Part shown: positions 54,363 through 63,623 of the stretch, piece after piece | Layout of the letters: each line of letters opens with the position of its first letter | Position numbering within the stretch: the first letter of the stretch is position 1 | Assembly (NCBI RefSeq): GCF_003335105.1 | Contig: NZ_QFWQ01000005.1 | Coordinates: forward strand, 389,751-453,750 | DNA length: 64,000 bases | Direction of reading: 5' to 3' | From: Rhodanobacter denitrificans | GTDB taxonomy: Bacteria > Pseudomonadota > Gammaproteobacteria > Xanthomonadales > Rhodanobacteraceae | Made by a program: the position numbers and the translations under genes | The notes under the pieces: generated by a model | Seen by the model: the letters and a program-made list of their open reading frames with translations, nothing else | The model's database searches: none | What the model was told of the DNA's origin: nothing

Positions 54363-56645
54363 TCAGTGCGTCGAGGAGCGCGGAAGGATCGCGAAGTTGG
54401 GGTAGTTGTTGTAGGCGGTCATGCCGTTGGGTTTCACGCTGCGCGATTCAAACAGGCTCCACGCCTCGTGCGCGCCGGGCAGGCCGCTGTCGGCCGCCGA
54501 CGCCAAGCCAATCTGCAGGTTCGCAGGGAAGCCCGTACTTGAATGGGGATAGCCCACCATTTTATTTGCTTGCCACGGCTGCTTCTCCAGCTTGCCGATC
54601 TCCGCGATCATCGCCGGCGAATTACAGTCCAGCCCAACCAGATTCGGAAACGTCGCCGCGTACACGGCCGGATAGTTGGTTAACCAGTTGCCGTTGGCGT
54701 CCTTCACCACAAAGTTGTAGGCCGAAGCCTCCAGCCAGCAAAAGCCGCGCGTCGGATCGGATTGCCAACCCGTCATGATGCCGATCTCAAACTTGGCCAG
54801 CCAGTTGCGGAACTCCGTCGCGCCCGCAAAACCCAGCTCCGCCGCATGCCCCGCCGACCAGGTAAGGAAGCTGTGCATCCACGGCGCCATGCCTTTCTCC
54901 CCCGTCCGCTGCTTCTGCTCCTTTACCACGGGATAGGTGGCGCCGCTGTCCATCATCGCCAGCGGATTGGCATTCGGGTTGTTGGTGTACTTCCGGTTCC
55001 AGTCCGCCAGCGAGTTTTCGACATCGGCGTTGAACTCGGCCTTCAAGGGATGGTGATCGGGCAGCAACCATGCCGCGTTCGCCATCTCACGCAGTACCCA
55101 CGCCTTGCCCCGTGTCTGGGCGTGACTCTCATCGATCAGGCCTTTCGAGAGCCCGCGATAAACCGGGTTTGACCAGATCTCGTTATGTGAAGCGCCGAAC
55201 GCGAGTTCCGACATGTAGTAGTAGTCACCTGTCACCATGTACGGCACGTAGGACTCCGCTGGTTGGTGCGCGTTGTCCCACAACGTCGGGCTTCCCGTTC
55301 CGTAAGACCCCGCGTTGCACCCCGTCACCACCGCGTTGTTCACGCAGTTCGGCAGCAGGTCGCGCCGGTAGGCAGCAATCTTCGCCTGGTTGGCCGCAGG
55401 TCCTGTCATCGGCTGCTGCGCGACGCCTTGCGCATAGGCCCAGGCCGCGGTCGTGATGTTGGGGTGCTGCTGGATGCTGACGGGCCAGCCGGTTGCCGCA
55501 TCCCGGTAATGAATGTCGTACGCACCCAGCGCATCGGTGTTGGCCAGCATCCAGTTGTAGGCCCGCACATCCGGATCGATGATGTACACGCTGGTCCAGC
55601 GCGGCAGCGGACCGATCGCCGCCTGTGCGCCAGCCATATGCATCTTCTGAGTCTGATCACAGTGGTCCAGGGGCGCGCAGGTCTGGCGCAAGCTGGCCAG
55701 AAATTTCTCGTCGGGCTTCAATGGCATGTAGCGCGACACCGCCTTGCTAGCCTGGAGGTACTCCGGGTCCTGCTGCAGATACACACCGGGTTTGGCATCG
55801 TTCCACCACAACACCTGATGCCAGCGCGTATACGCGTACTGCGTCAGCGCGGGGCTGGTATAGCTCGCACTCCCCGACGTCAGGATCGCCGTGTACTGCG
55901 GCTGTGCCTGTGGCGAAAACGCATCGGAGTTCTCGACAATGATGTCGGTGCGTACTCGCCCGATACTGTCTGACGTCATGCCTGCATACGCGCGGACTGC
56001 AAAGTAGATCCGTAGACTGAGGCTGGCGGTGCCATCGGAAGCCGTCGCCGGACCGTTCACCACCCACTCGCTCGCCAGCGGACCCGACAACCACACATTG
56101 CAGTGGCGACTCCATGGCCTGCATTGTTTCGCTGTGTCAGCTGCCTGCAACGCTGCACGCGCGCTGGCCGTGTAGACCTTGCCGCCGATGTGGATCGATG
56201 CCGTGGCGTCATAACCCGTCGCCAGCAATTGCGCCGGGGTAACGGGTGCTGCCGATGCGGCCGTCCCGGTCGAAAGCACCAGTGGCAATTTCGTTCCGGC
56301 CGCCAGTGCAGGCACGTTCAACGTCAGTACCGCATGGCGCAAGCTGCCATCCGGGTTGGTCGCCTTCGAATCCACCTGCAGCGCGACTGGCTGGCCGCCC
56401 AAGGTGGCTGTCAGTGACGTTCCGCCTGGCACGTCGCCGCCCTTGAAGACCTGGCCAAAGGTGACGGGAACGTTGATCTGCCTCTGCGTGGCCAGGCTGT
56501 AGACGTTGTCGGTGACGACGGTAGCCGCGTGCGCCGCCGTTCCGAGCACCAGTATCCCGACCACGCATAGCGTGCTCGCGACGAAGTGGCAAAGCGCATC
56601 CAGCACGTCGTCCAAGCTGGATTGGCTGCGAAGATCCGTTGCCAT
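54363..56645 (-). CDS. Large secreted protein, possible polysaccharide lyase-like, paralogue A
   Basis: The 760-residue protein has a hydrophobic signal sequence (about 20-42, ending AHA|AT). The N-terminal part (43-150; INVPVTFGQVFKGGDVPGG, TNPDGSLRHAVLTL) resembles the RIFT-barrel domain of rhamnogalacturonan-lyase-like (PcRGLX/YetA) proteins. A second half (about 330-760) is helical with conserved aromatics, compatible with an alpha/alpha barrel. Processing or binding of extracellular polysaccharide is an inference. The ATG at 56645 has GGAGG upstream. It is paralogous to the next gene upstream. Confidence 0.7.
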   Translation of the reverse strand: MATDLRSQSSLDDVLDALCHFVASTLCVVGILVLGTAAHAATVVTDNVYSLATQRQINVPVTFGQVFKGGDVPGGTSLTATLGGQPVALQVDSKATNPDGSLRHAVLTLNVPALAAGTKLPLVLSTGTAASAAPVTPAQLLATGYDATASIHIGGKVYTASARAALQAADTAKQCRPWSRHCNVWLSGPLASEWVVNGPATASDGTASLSLRIYFAVRAYAGMTSDSIGRVRTDIIVENSDAFSPQAQPQYTAILTSGSASYTSPALTQYAYTRWHQVLWWNDAKPGVYLQQDPEYLQASKAVSRYMPLKPDEKFLASLRQTCAPLDHCDQTQKMHMAGAQAAIGPLPRWTSVYIIDPDVRAYNWMLANTDALGAYDIHYRDAATGWPVSIQQHPNITTAAWAYAQGVAQQPMTGPAANQAKIAAYRRDLLPNCVNNAVVTGCNAGSYGTGSPTLWDNAHQPAESYVPYMVTGDYYYMSELAFGASHNEIWSNPVYRGLSKGLIDESHAQTRGKAWVLREMANAAWLLPDHHPLKAEFNADVENSLADWNRKYTNNPNANPLAMMDSGATYPVVKEQKQRTGEKGMAPWMHSFLTWSAGHAAELGFAGATEFRNWLAKFEIGIMTGWQSDPTRGFCWLEASAYNFVVKDANGNWLTNYPAVYAATFPNLVGLDCNSPAMIAEIGKLEKQPWQANKMVGYPHSSTGFPANLQIGLASAADSGLPGAHEAWSLFESRSVKPNGMTAYNNYPNFAILPRSSTH

Positions 56646-56773
56646 CTGCCAACCTCCGTACCGTCCAATCGCCAAGATGCATGCGCAGTGGCGTACTGGA
56701 CTCATACCGGAGCCTGGACGCACCGTGGATGCCGGACACACGCGGGTCGCGTCAGATGCTACACCCTGAATGT

Positions 56774-56801
56774 GCCAAGCCGGGGATGTCCCCGGCCTGG
56801 C
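56774..56801. repeat. Long palindromic hairpin between the paralogues
   Basis: A nearly perfect inverted repeat (8 bp central stem 56779-56786 with 56789-56796, two-base loop, extended by four more pairs after one mismatch) lies between the two paralogues. It has no T run on either strand. It could be a REP-type element or a message-end structure. Confidence 0.6.
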
Positions 56802-56854
56802 TACAGGCATCACCCACTTCGTGACGGCCGACTACTTGGCGGCGTCGTGACTGG

Positions 56855-59191
56855 TTATGGGGTCGTGCCCGGCGGCGGCATGGGCATCGTTGGCGACGCT
56901 GTGCTTGTAGCGGCTTGGACGGACCGCGGGACGACGGCGAAGTTGGGATAGTTGTTATAGGCAGTCGTTCCGCTCGGTTTCACGCTGCGCGATTCAAACA
57001 GACTCCACGCTTGAAGAGCGTTGGGCACGGCACCGTCGGCAGCGGCAGCCAACCCAATCTGCAGGTTGGCCGGATAGCCCGTAGCGGAATACGCATAGCC
57101 ATGCATCTTGCCCGCCTGCCACGGTTGGCCTTCGAGGGTTCCCATCGCGGTTACCATCGCCGGCGAATTGCAGGCCAACCCAATCAGGCTCGGAAACGTT
57201 GCCGCATACATGGCGCTGTACGACGGCAGGTAGGATTGCCCAGTGGGGTCGGTAACCACCAGCGTGTAGGCCGAAGCTTCCAGCCAGCAATACCCTCGCG
57301 TGGAATTGGATTGCCAGTCGGTCATCAAGCCAACCTCGAATCTGGCCAGCCAATCACGCAGTTCCGCAGCCCCCCCGAAGCCCAACTCCGCGGCGTGACC
57401 CGCCGACCAGGTGAAGAAGTTGTGCATCCACGGCGCCATGGCGTTCCTGGTACCGCCGTTCATGCTGTAACTGTGACCGCTATTCACCAGGCCCAGCGGG
57501 CTGGCGCCTGGATTGTTCGTGTACTTGTGATTCCAGTCCGCCAGTGAGTTATTGACGCTCGCGTTGAACTCGGCCTTCAGCGGGTAGCTATCGGGCAACA
57601 ACCATGCCGCATCGGCCATCTGGCGCAGTACCCAGGCTTTGCCGCGCACCTGGCTGTAGCTGTCATCAATCAATCCCAGCGAGTAACCACGGTAAACAGG
57701 ATTCGGCGAAAGCTCGTTGCGCGAAGCAGCAAAGGCCAACTCGGACATGTAATAGTACGAACCCGTCACCATGTACGGTACGTACGCTTGCGCCGGCTGG
57801 TGCGCGTTGTCCCACAACGTCGGGCTTCCCGTTCCGTAAGACCCAGTGGTGCACCCCGTCACCACCGCGTTGTTCACGCAGTTTGGGAGCAAGTCACGCC
57901 GATAGGCGGCAATCTTCGCCTGGTTGGCCAAAGACCCTGTCATCGGTTGCTGAGCAACGCCTTGCGCGTACGCCCAGGCCGCGGTCGTGATGTTGGGGTG
58001 CTTCTGGATGCTGACGGGCCAGCCGGTTGCCGCATCCCGGTAATGGATGTCATACGCACCGAGCGCATCGGTGTTGGCCAGCATCCAGTTGTAGGCCCGC
58101 ACATCCGGGTCGATGATGTACACGCTGGTCCAGCGCGGCAGCGGACCGATCGCTGCCTGTGCGCCGGTCATGTGCATCTTCTGGGTCTGATCACAGTGAT
58201 CCAGGGGTGCGCAGGTCTGGCGCAAGCTGGCCAGAAAGGTCTCGTCAGGCGTCAACGACATGTAGCGGGACACTGCCTTGCTCGCCTGAATGTACCCGGT
58301 GTTCTGCTGCAAATAGGCTTGTGGCTGGACTTGGTTCCACCACAGCACCTGGTGCCAGCGCGTGTAGGCGTACTGCGTCAGCGCGGGGCTGGTGTAAACC
58401 GCGTTTCCGGACGTCAGGGTCGCGGTGTATTGCGGCTGCGCCTGTGGCGTGTAGGCCGAGGTGTTTTCCACGATGACATCGGTTTGTACCTGGCGCACGG
58501 TGCCATGCGAGCCGTCTGCGTAGGCTCGCACCGCGAAGTAGATTCTCAAGTTCGGGTTGGTCGTGCCATCCGCCGCCGTCACGGGGCCGTTGACGATCCA
58601 CTCGCTGGTCTGGGGGCCGGAAAGCCACTGGTTGCATTGGGTGCCCCAGGGCTTGCACGCATTCGTGGCATTGGCGGTCTGTAACAGTGCGCGGGCATTT
58701 GCGGTGTATCTGCGGCCGCCGATATTGAGCGATACGTTGGCGTCGTAGCTTGTCGCAAGCAATTGCGACAAACTGACCGGACCCAGTCCGGTCACCGCTG
58801 GCGAGGGTCCTGCGGAAAGGGTCAACGGCAACGTCGCATTAGCCGGCAGCGCCGGAACCATCGCTGTCAGTACCGCGTGACGCAAACTGCCGTCAGGATG
58901 GGTAGCCTTGCTGTCCACCTGCAAGGCTACCGGCTGGCCATTGAGTGTGGCGGTAACCGTCCCGCCCCGGGGTACGTCGCCAGCCTTGAAGATCTGGCCG
59001 AAGGTAATGGGAACATTGGTCTGCGCTTGCGCGACTGTGCTGATCACGTGGTCCGTCACCACCGTTCCCGCTCGTACCGGTACCGCACTGAGCAGCAACA
59101 CGCAGCCTGCGCATCCACTTAGCATCTTTGCAGCGGCTTGACCAAGCCAGTTTCCTTGTCTGAATCGTCCAATGTGCTCGCTTATACGCAT
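56855..59191 (-). CDS. Large secreted protein, possible polysaccharide lyase-like, paralogue B
   Basis: The 778-residue protein has a signal peptide (about 1-41, ...PVRA|GT) and the same architecture as its neighbour: a RIFT-like N-terminal domain (TNVPITFGQIFKAGDVPRGG) and a large helical C-terminal half. It carries a Pro/Thr/Ser-rich tail (SPTMPMPPPG) that the paralogue lacks. Large central blocks are nearly identical in DNA to the paralogue (about 58040-58230 against 55520-55700), a sign of recent duplication or gene conversion. I start at 59191; a longer open frame to 59617 has no signal and is unlikely. No PEP-CTERM tail is present. Confidence 0.7.
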   Translation of the reverse strand: MRISEHIGRFRQGNWLGQAAAKMLSGCAGCVLLLSAVPVRAGTVVTDHVISTVAQAQTNVPITFGQIFKAGDVPRGGTVTATLNGQPVALQVDSKATHPDGSLRHAVLTAMVPALPANATLPLTLSAGPSPAVTGLGPVSLSQLLATSYDANVSLNIGGRRYTANARALLQTANATNACKPWGTQCNQWLSGPQTSEWIVNGPVTAADGTTNPNLRIYFAVRAYADGSHGTVRQVQTDVIVENTSAYTPQAQPQYTATLTSGNAVYTSPALTQYAYTRWHQVLWWNQVQPQAYLQQNTGYIQASKAVSRYMSLTPDETFLASLRQTCAPLDHCDQTQKMHMTGAQAAIGPLPRWTSVYIIDPDVRAYNWMLANTDALGAYDIHYRDAATGWPVSIQKHPNITTAAWAYAQGVAQQPMTGSLANQAKIAAYRRDLLPNCVNNAVVTGCTTGSYGTGSPTLWDNAHQPAQAYVPYMVTGSYYYMSELAFAASRNELSPNPVYRGYSLGLIDDSYSQVRGKAWVLRQMADAAWLLPDSYPLKAEFNASVNNSLADWNHKYTNNPGASPLGLVNSGHSYSMNGGTRNAMAPWMHNFFTWSAGHAAELGFGGAAELRDWLARFEVGLMTDWQSNSTRGYCWLEASAYTLVVTDPTGQSYLPSYSAMYAATFPSLIGLACNSPAMVTAMGTLEGQPWQAGKMHGYAYSATGYPANLQIGLAAAADGAVPNALQAWSLFESRSVKPSGTTAYNNYPNFAVVPRSVQAATSTASPTMPMPPPGTTP

Positions 59192-59892
59192 TATTTTGTA
59201 ATCCTGCTGTTCTTGGGATTGCCGAACCAGATGTCTCGGGGCTGGTCGCATTGGAGTCAGGCCGCGTCGACAAATGCGGCCCGTTGCTGACCATGTGGCT
59301 GCCCCGCGATGTTGCCCAAAAGCCCTGACGCCGCCGGTCGCAGGACCAGCCCACGCGCGCCGGCGTGGCTGCTTTTGGACTTCACGGTTCCTCCATGACC
59401 CGCCATGCCTGACGCAAAAGTCGTCACGCCTTGAGCGCCACGCAACTTGCCCGTCAGAGCCCGCTTCCAAAGGTGGAAACGCGGTATATCGTTGACCAGT
59501 TAGCCGGCTAGTCTCTAAATTATCTGTTAAGGCAGAGTGGAGAAACCATAGGGCGTGACCCAGTTCACGCAACGCGCGAAAGGTCTCCAGGAGGGCCTCA
59601 TTCCGTGGTACCGACAAGCTCCAGGGCGGCAGTCAACCGACCGGCTTTGCTTCGGAACACCTGCCGGGATGGCAGCAGGTCCGCACCTACGCTAACCTCA
59701 TAACCAAGCCGTCGCCTTGGTTCCCGGGTCGTGATATCTCGCAATGTCACTTACCGAAGCGAAGCGGTGGCTTCGTTTGCAGCAGTGCGGATTTGATCCA
59801 TATCTGAACGAGGGATCGAACTTGAGCATTTCGTTGTGTTGCACGGCGTGTCGCCAGCAAGAAGTCAGACATGATGTCCGGCACGCAATGAA
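59192..59892. other. Intergenic region, no gene seen
   Basis: This 701-base gap separates divergent transcripts. It contains the promoter side of the paralogue B gene, a 7-bp inverted repeat at 59702-59722 and a 6-bp stem at 59760-59775. I found no CRP-type palindrome, sigma-54 site or convincing small gene. Confidence 0.4.
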
Positions 59893-60582
59893 ATGACGAT
59901 ACTTGTTCTGCAAATCGTGATCTTATGCCTGGTGGCCGCGGCCGTCGTGCTCTGGGCGCTTTATTTTCCGTATCCATCGCCGCTGATACGGCGCTGGCTT
60001 CCGCCGCGCAAGCGCTGGCCGGAAACGCAAATCCGCGCGTGGCTGCAGCGGGGAGAATTCCAGCGTGCGTTTCTGCGCCATTTTTACAGTGATCCGGAGC
60101 GTATCGCGCCTCCCGGCACCAGCATGCTGGCTCCGGCGGATGGGCTGGTGACGAGTGCGGACGTGCATGGAGAGGTGCGCTATCTGGTGATTGCGCTGAG
60201 TTTCTGGGACATGCATGTACAGCGCAGTCCGGTGTCCGGGACGGTACTCAAGGTGGAATCGCACGGTGACGGCTTCATGGACGGGGAGGGGCGTGAGTTT
60301 GCGTTTCTGCGGGAAAAAAACTCTCCGGTGCAAAAGCGCCTCATGATCGCAACTGATTGCGGGCAAGTCGCGGTGCGCTTGATTACCAGTCTCGCGGCGC
60401 GGCGTATCGAGACTTGGGTTCGGGATGGGGAGGAGGTCGCGCGTGGCCAGAGGATCGGCAGGATATTGCTGGGCAGTACGGTGGTGCTCGAATTGCCTGC
60501 CACCACAAAGCTGCTGGTTCGCACGGGCGATCGTGTCTGGGCCGGAGAAACCGCTGTAGCGGAAGGCTTGACCGCCCGATGA
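59893..60582 (+). CDS. Phosphatidylserine decarboxylase-family protein, short form
   Basis: The 229-residue protein has an N-terminal membrane helix (3-25) and the PSD pattern: PADG (81-84), SFWDMHVQRSP (103-113) and LLGSTVVLELP (192-202), with Asp84, His108 and Ser195 in place for self-cleavage and pyruvoyl formation. It resembles the short, archaetidylserine-decarboxylase-like PSD subgroup more than the housekeeping enzyme of about 280-320 residues. It may make phosphatidylethanolamine or another amine-lipid. It overlaps the next small gene by 4 bases. Confidence 0.88.
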   Translation: MTILVLQIVILCLVAAAVVLWALYFPYPSPLIRRWLPPRKRWPETQIRAWLQRGEFQRAFLRHFYSDPERIAPPGTSMLAPADGLVTSADVHGEVRYLVIALSFWDMHVQRSPVSGTVLKVESHGDGFMDGEGREFAFLREKNSPVQKRLMIATDCGQVAVRLITSLAARRIETWVRDGEEVARGQRIGRILLGSTVVLELPATTKLLVRTGDRVWAGETAVAEGLTAR

Positions 60583-60782
60583 ATGGATTCTTCTGGACCT
60601 CCGGTCACCTGGGTTGGGGCATTTTCGCGCTTGCCGTCTTCACCAGCCTGTGGTGGTTGCTGTCTGATCTGGTCTGGCGATCGAGCAACGTCAGGATTGG
60701 TCGGCTCGCGGTGGCGATGTTGCTCGGCTGGGTCGTCGGGGTCGGCTTGATTCTGTTGAGGTTTTATCTCGGCAATCGGTAA
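60579..60782 (+). CDS. Small membrane protein
   Basis: The 67-residue protein has two hydrophobic helices (about 10-30 and 42-63) with basic residues in the loop between them. The start at ATG 60579 overlaps the PSD stop (ATGA), so it is probably translated with it. I do not recognise a family. Its close coupling suggests a partner or accessory of the PSD-family enzyme. Confidence 0.75.
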   Translation: MNGFFWTSGHLGWGIFALAVFTSLWWLLSDLVWRSSNVRIGRLAVAMLLGWVVGVGLILLRFYLGNR

Positions 60783-60994
60783 GGCTGCTGCGGGCCCGTC
60801 TGCCTTGCCGCAGATGAGTCCCCGACAGAAGGAAAGCCGGTCGAGGAAGGCCATTTGATGCCGGATCATGCGCATATGATGCTGCGCATTCCGCGTGTTG
60901 CAGGGGCGAGGCGAACAGGTTGGCAGGCGCGGTCACGGTCTCCAATGATGCCGCCACCGGGTGAGGACTCGGCCAGATCAGGCAATGGTTTGAA

Positions 60995-61723
60995 ATGACG
61001 ATGCTCAGCGTCTGGCATGCATTGATCTATATCGGCGACGGTGCCGTGCTGCTGCCAGGCGCGCTGCTGCTTCTTGCGTGGTTGCTCGCGTCCCCGGCCA
61101 CCCGACGAGTCGGGTGGTGGTGGCTGGCAGCCGTGCTGCTGGTGAGCGGTGACGTGGCGCTGAGCAAGGTGTGGTACATGGTTTCGGGATGGCACCCGGC
61201 CGGATGGAACTTCATCGGCTTGAGCGGACATGCTGCCCTGTCGTTTCTGTTCTGGCCCTCAGTCGCCGCGCTCGTCACCGGTCGCCACCAGACCGGGCTG
61301 CGTGTCGTCGCTGTGGGTCTGGGCGCGGCCCTCGCGCTCGCCATCTCGATATCGAGTTGGGTGTTGCGGGATCATTCGCTGTCGGAAGTCGTTCTGGGAG
61401 CCCTGTGGGGCACGGTCGTCGCCACGGTCTTCCTGGCACTCACGTGGCGGCGCCTGGTCCAAGCGCCACTGGCAAGCAGCTGGATGATCGCGAGCATGTT
61501 GTTGTTGATGTTCCTCGCCGTCGGGCACGAATTTCCATCCGAGCGCGTTCTAGGCTGGATCGCACTGCGGGTGAGCGGGCATGCGGCCATCGACAGGCGT
61601 CCCAATCCAGGCCCACAGGCACAGTTGCCAAAAATGGAGGCGGATGGCCGGCAGACGGGCTTGCCTATCGCGCACGCGCATCCCGCTTCGAACGATTCCG
61701 TGAATGGCGCTCACCAGGAATAA
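60995..61723 (+). CDS. PAP2-family membrane phosphatase-like protein
   Basis: The 242-residue protein has several membrane helices and PAP2 motifs: SGHAALSF near 77-84 and SWVLRDHSLSEVVLG near 120-134, which hold the catalytic His pair. The first motif (KVWYMVSGWHP) is degenerate, with His in place of the usual Arg. Members dephosphorylate lipid phosphates such as undecaprenyl pyrophosphate. The C-terminal 45 residues are hydrophilic and variable. A role in recycling the lipid carrier of the polysaccharide is plausible. Confidence 0.8.
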   Translation: MTMLSVWHALIYIGDGAVLLPGALLLLAWLLASPATRRVGWWWLAAVLLVSGDVALSKVWYMVSGWHPAGWNFIGLSGHAALSFLFWPSVAALVTGRHQTGLRVVAVGLGAALALAISISSWVLRDHSLSEVVLGALWGTVVATVFLALTWRRLVQAPLASSWMIASMLLLMFLAVGHEFPSERVLGWIALRVSGHAAIDRRPNPGPQAQLPKMEADGRQTGLPIAHAHPASNDSVNGAHQE

Positions 61724-62391
61724 ACTGTCACGCGGGACAGATACTCATTGGCGCCGTGCTGTCCGTGTGCGGTGATCGCCGGCCACGCGGAGCTTAGTCC
61801 TCGTCGGGCGCTTGCTCGGGTCGCCCATGCATGGGCGCGGATTCATTCGAGCCAGCTTCGCTGGTCCTCCGGCGCGCCGAGCTGCCTATGGAGCACTTGC
61901 GCGCCCCCAAAATTCTCTGACCGGAGGTTGTCGCAAGACCACTGCGAGAGGATTCGTGGAGGCTTTGCAGGTGTCGAATTTCTTTACACTTTCGTGCTTC
62001 GCCGTGAGCCGTCCGAAGCCGTCAGTTTTCAACCGGTACCAACACTGCTCCGTTGCAACCAGCCCCGATTGCACTCCACACTTGGACGATGTCGGCCCGA
62101 TGCAGGTGAAGCAACACTGGCTGGGCGGCCACGCCAAACAGGCCAGCTCATGGCCTGGTGATGGATGCGCAATTCGAGCCGGGCTCAATAGCCTGAACGA
62201 GGTGAGCGTCAGGGATCATGCAGCCCGACCCAGCTCGCAAGCTGACGCAGCGATCGCGTGGATCTCGAGATACGCCCAGGCAAAGCGGGTGTTGGCGCCG
62301 GAATGATCCCGCAACCTGCCTGCAGGCACGCTGGAACGCAGGCGGTGTCTTGCTACACTCAACACACCTAAGGAACCGGGGGTGCCTTGTC
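61724..62391. other. Intergenic region, no gene seen
   Basis: No convincing gene in these 668 bases; frames present are out of character in composition. Near its right end lies a candidate extended -10 box (62351-62359) for the following epimerase gene. Confidence 0.4.
62351..62359 (+). promoter_or_regulatory. Candidate extended -10 promoter of wecB
   Basis: TGCTACACT is an extended -10 box (TG-n-TACACT). The expected start of transcription is near 62366, just before the Shine-Dalgarno AAGGA of the epimerase. I see no good -35 box. Confidence 0.35.
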
Positions 62392-63561
62392 ATGCAGCGG
62401 CTTAGGATAGATTTGATTGCGGCTGCGCGGCCGAACTTCATGAAGGTCGCGCCGCTGTTTCACGCATTGCATGCGCAACCCTGGTGCCACCTGCGACTGG
62501 TACACACCGGCCAGCACTACGACCAGAACATGTCGGGAGCTTTCTTCCGTGACCTGGGTTTGCCGTCGCCGAATCTGCATCTGGGTGTAGGCAGCGGCAG
62601 CCATGCGGAACAGACCGCCAATGTGATGCTTGCCTATGAAGGCGCCTGCGCCGCGGATCGAGCAGACCTGATTGTGGTGGTCGGGGATGTCAATGCAACG
62701 CTCGCCTGCGCACTGGTCGGCGCGAAGTTGTGCATTCCGGTGGCGCATCTGGAGGCAGGGTTGCGCAGCCGCGACCGCAACATGCCCGAAGAGATCAACC
62801 GACTGGTGACCGATACGCTGGCCGACATCCTGTGGACGCCGTCGCCTGACGCGGATGAGAATCTCGCGGCCGAAGGCGTGGCGCCGGAAAGGGTCACGCG
62901 CGTCGGCAACATCATGATCGATTCCTACGAACTGATGCGCGAGCGCATTGATGCCAGCGGCGAGCGGCGGCGACTCGGGCTGGAGAAGCGCGAGTACGCG
63001 GTGGTGACCTTGCACCGTCCTGCCAACGTGGACACCCCCGCACCGCTCGCTTCACTGGTCAGTCAACTAACGCGCATCGCGGCCAGATTGCCGCTGGTGT
63101 TTCCGGTGCATCCGCGCACCCGCAAGAATCTTGAAGCCTTCAGCCTCTGGACAGACCTGGTGGCAACGAGCGGCATGCAAGTCGTCGAGCCGCTGGGCTA
63201 TGTGGATTTCATGAACCTTGTCTGTGGCGCGCGCCTCGCCATCACGGATTCGGGCGGTATCCAGGAGGAAACCACCTATCTGGGCATACCCTGCCTGACG
63301 TTGCGCAACACCACCGAGCGGCCGATCACCGTCACCGAGGGCAGCAACCGGCTGGTGACGGTCACCGAACTGGAGCGAACAGTGGAAGAGGTTCTCGCTG
63401 GTCGCTGGACGCACGGACGCAAGCCCGAACTCTGGGACGGGCAGGCCGCAGCGCGCGTAGTGGACGATATCCGTCGACGACTGTCGATCGCGCCGGAGCG
63501 CTCGGTCGAGGAAGCAGGGGTTGTCGGGTTCCCCAGTCAGCAAGCGCTGGGCAATGCCTGA
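62392..63561 (+). CDS. wecB: UDP-N-acetylglucosamine 2-epimerase
   Basis: The enzyme interconverts UDP-GlcNAc and UDP-ManNAc, feeding polysaccharide synthesis. The 389-residue protein has the GT-B-like epimerase motifs: HTGQHYDQNMSGAFF near 36-50, HLEAGLRS near 122-129 and ITDSGGIQEE near 283-292. The length (E. coli WecB 376) is normal. The start at 62392 has AAGGA some distance upstream. It sits in the polysaccharide region but behind its own promoter. Confidence 0.93.
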   Translation: MQRLRIDLIAAARPNFMKVAPLFHALHAQPWCHLRLVHTGQHYDQNMSGAFFRDLGLPSPNLHLGVGSGSHAEQTANVMLAYEGACAADRADLIVVVGDVNATLACALVGAKLCIPVAHLEAGLRSRDRNMPEEINRLVTDTLADILWTPSPDADENLAAEGVAPERVTRVGNIMIDSYELMRERIDASGERRRLGLEKREYAVVTLHRPANVDTPAPLASLVSQLTRIAARLPLVFPVHPRTRKNLEAFSLWTDLVATSGMQVVEPLGYVDFMNLVCGARLAITDSGGIQEETTYLGIPCLTLRNTTERPITVTEGSNRLVTVTELERTVEEVLAGRWTHGRKPELWDGQAAARVVDDIRRRLSIAPERSVEEAGVVGFPSQQALGNA

Positions 63562-63623
63562 ATCCGAGGGAGAGCGGCGTCCGGCTGAGCGCAGACAGCC
63601 GGGTCGCCAGCGATCGCCACGCC

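Noticed and set aside
59192-59617. 142-residue N-terminal extension of paralogue B
   Set aside because: The added residues have no signal, and the start at 59191 gives a normal signal peptide and a match to its paralogue.
61812-62306. 164-codon open frame before wecB
   Set aside because: No family pattern, poor start context and composition unlike the neighbouring genes.
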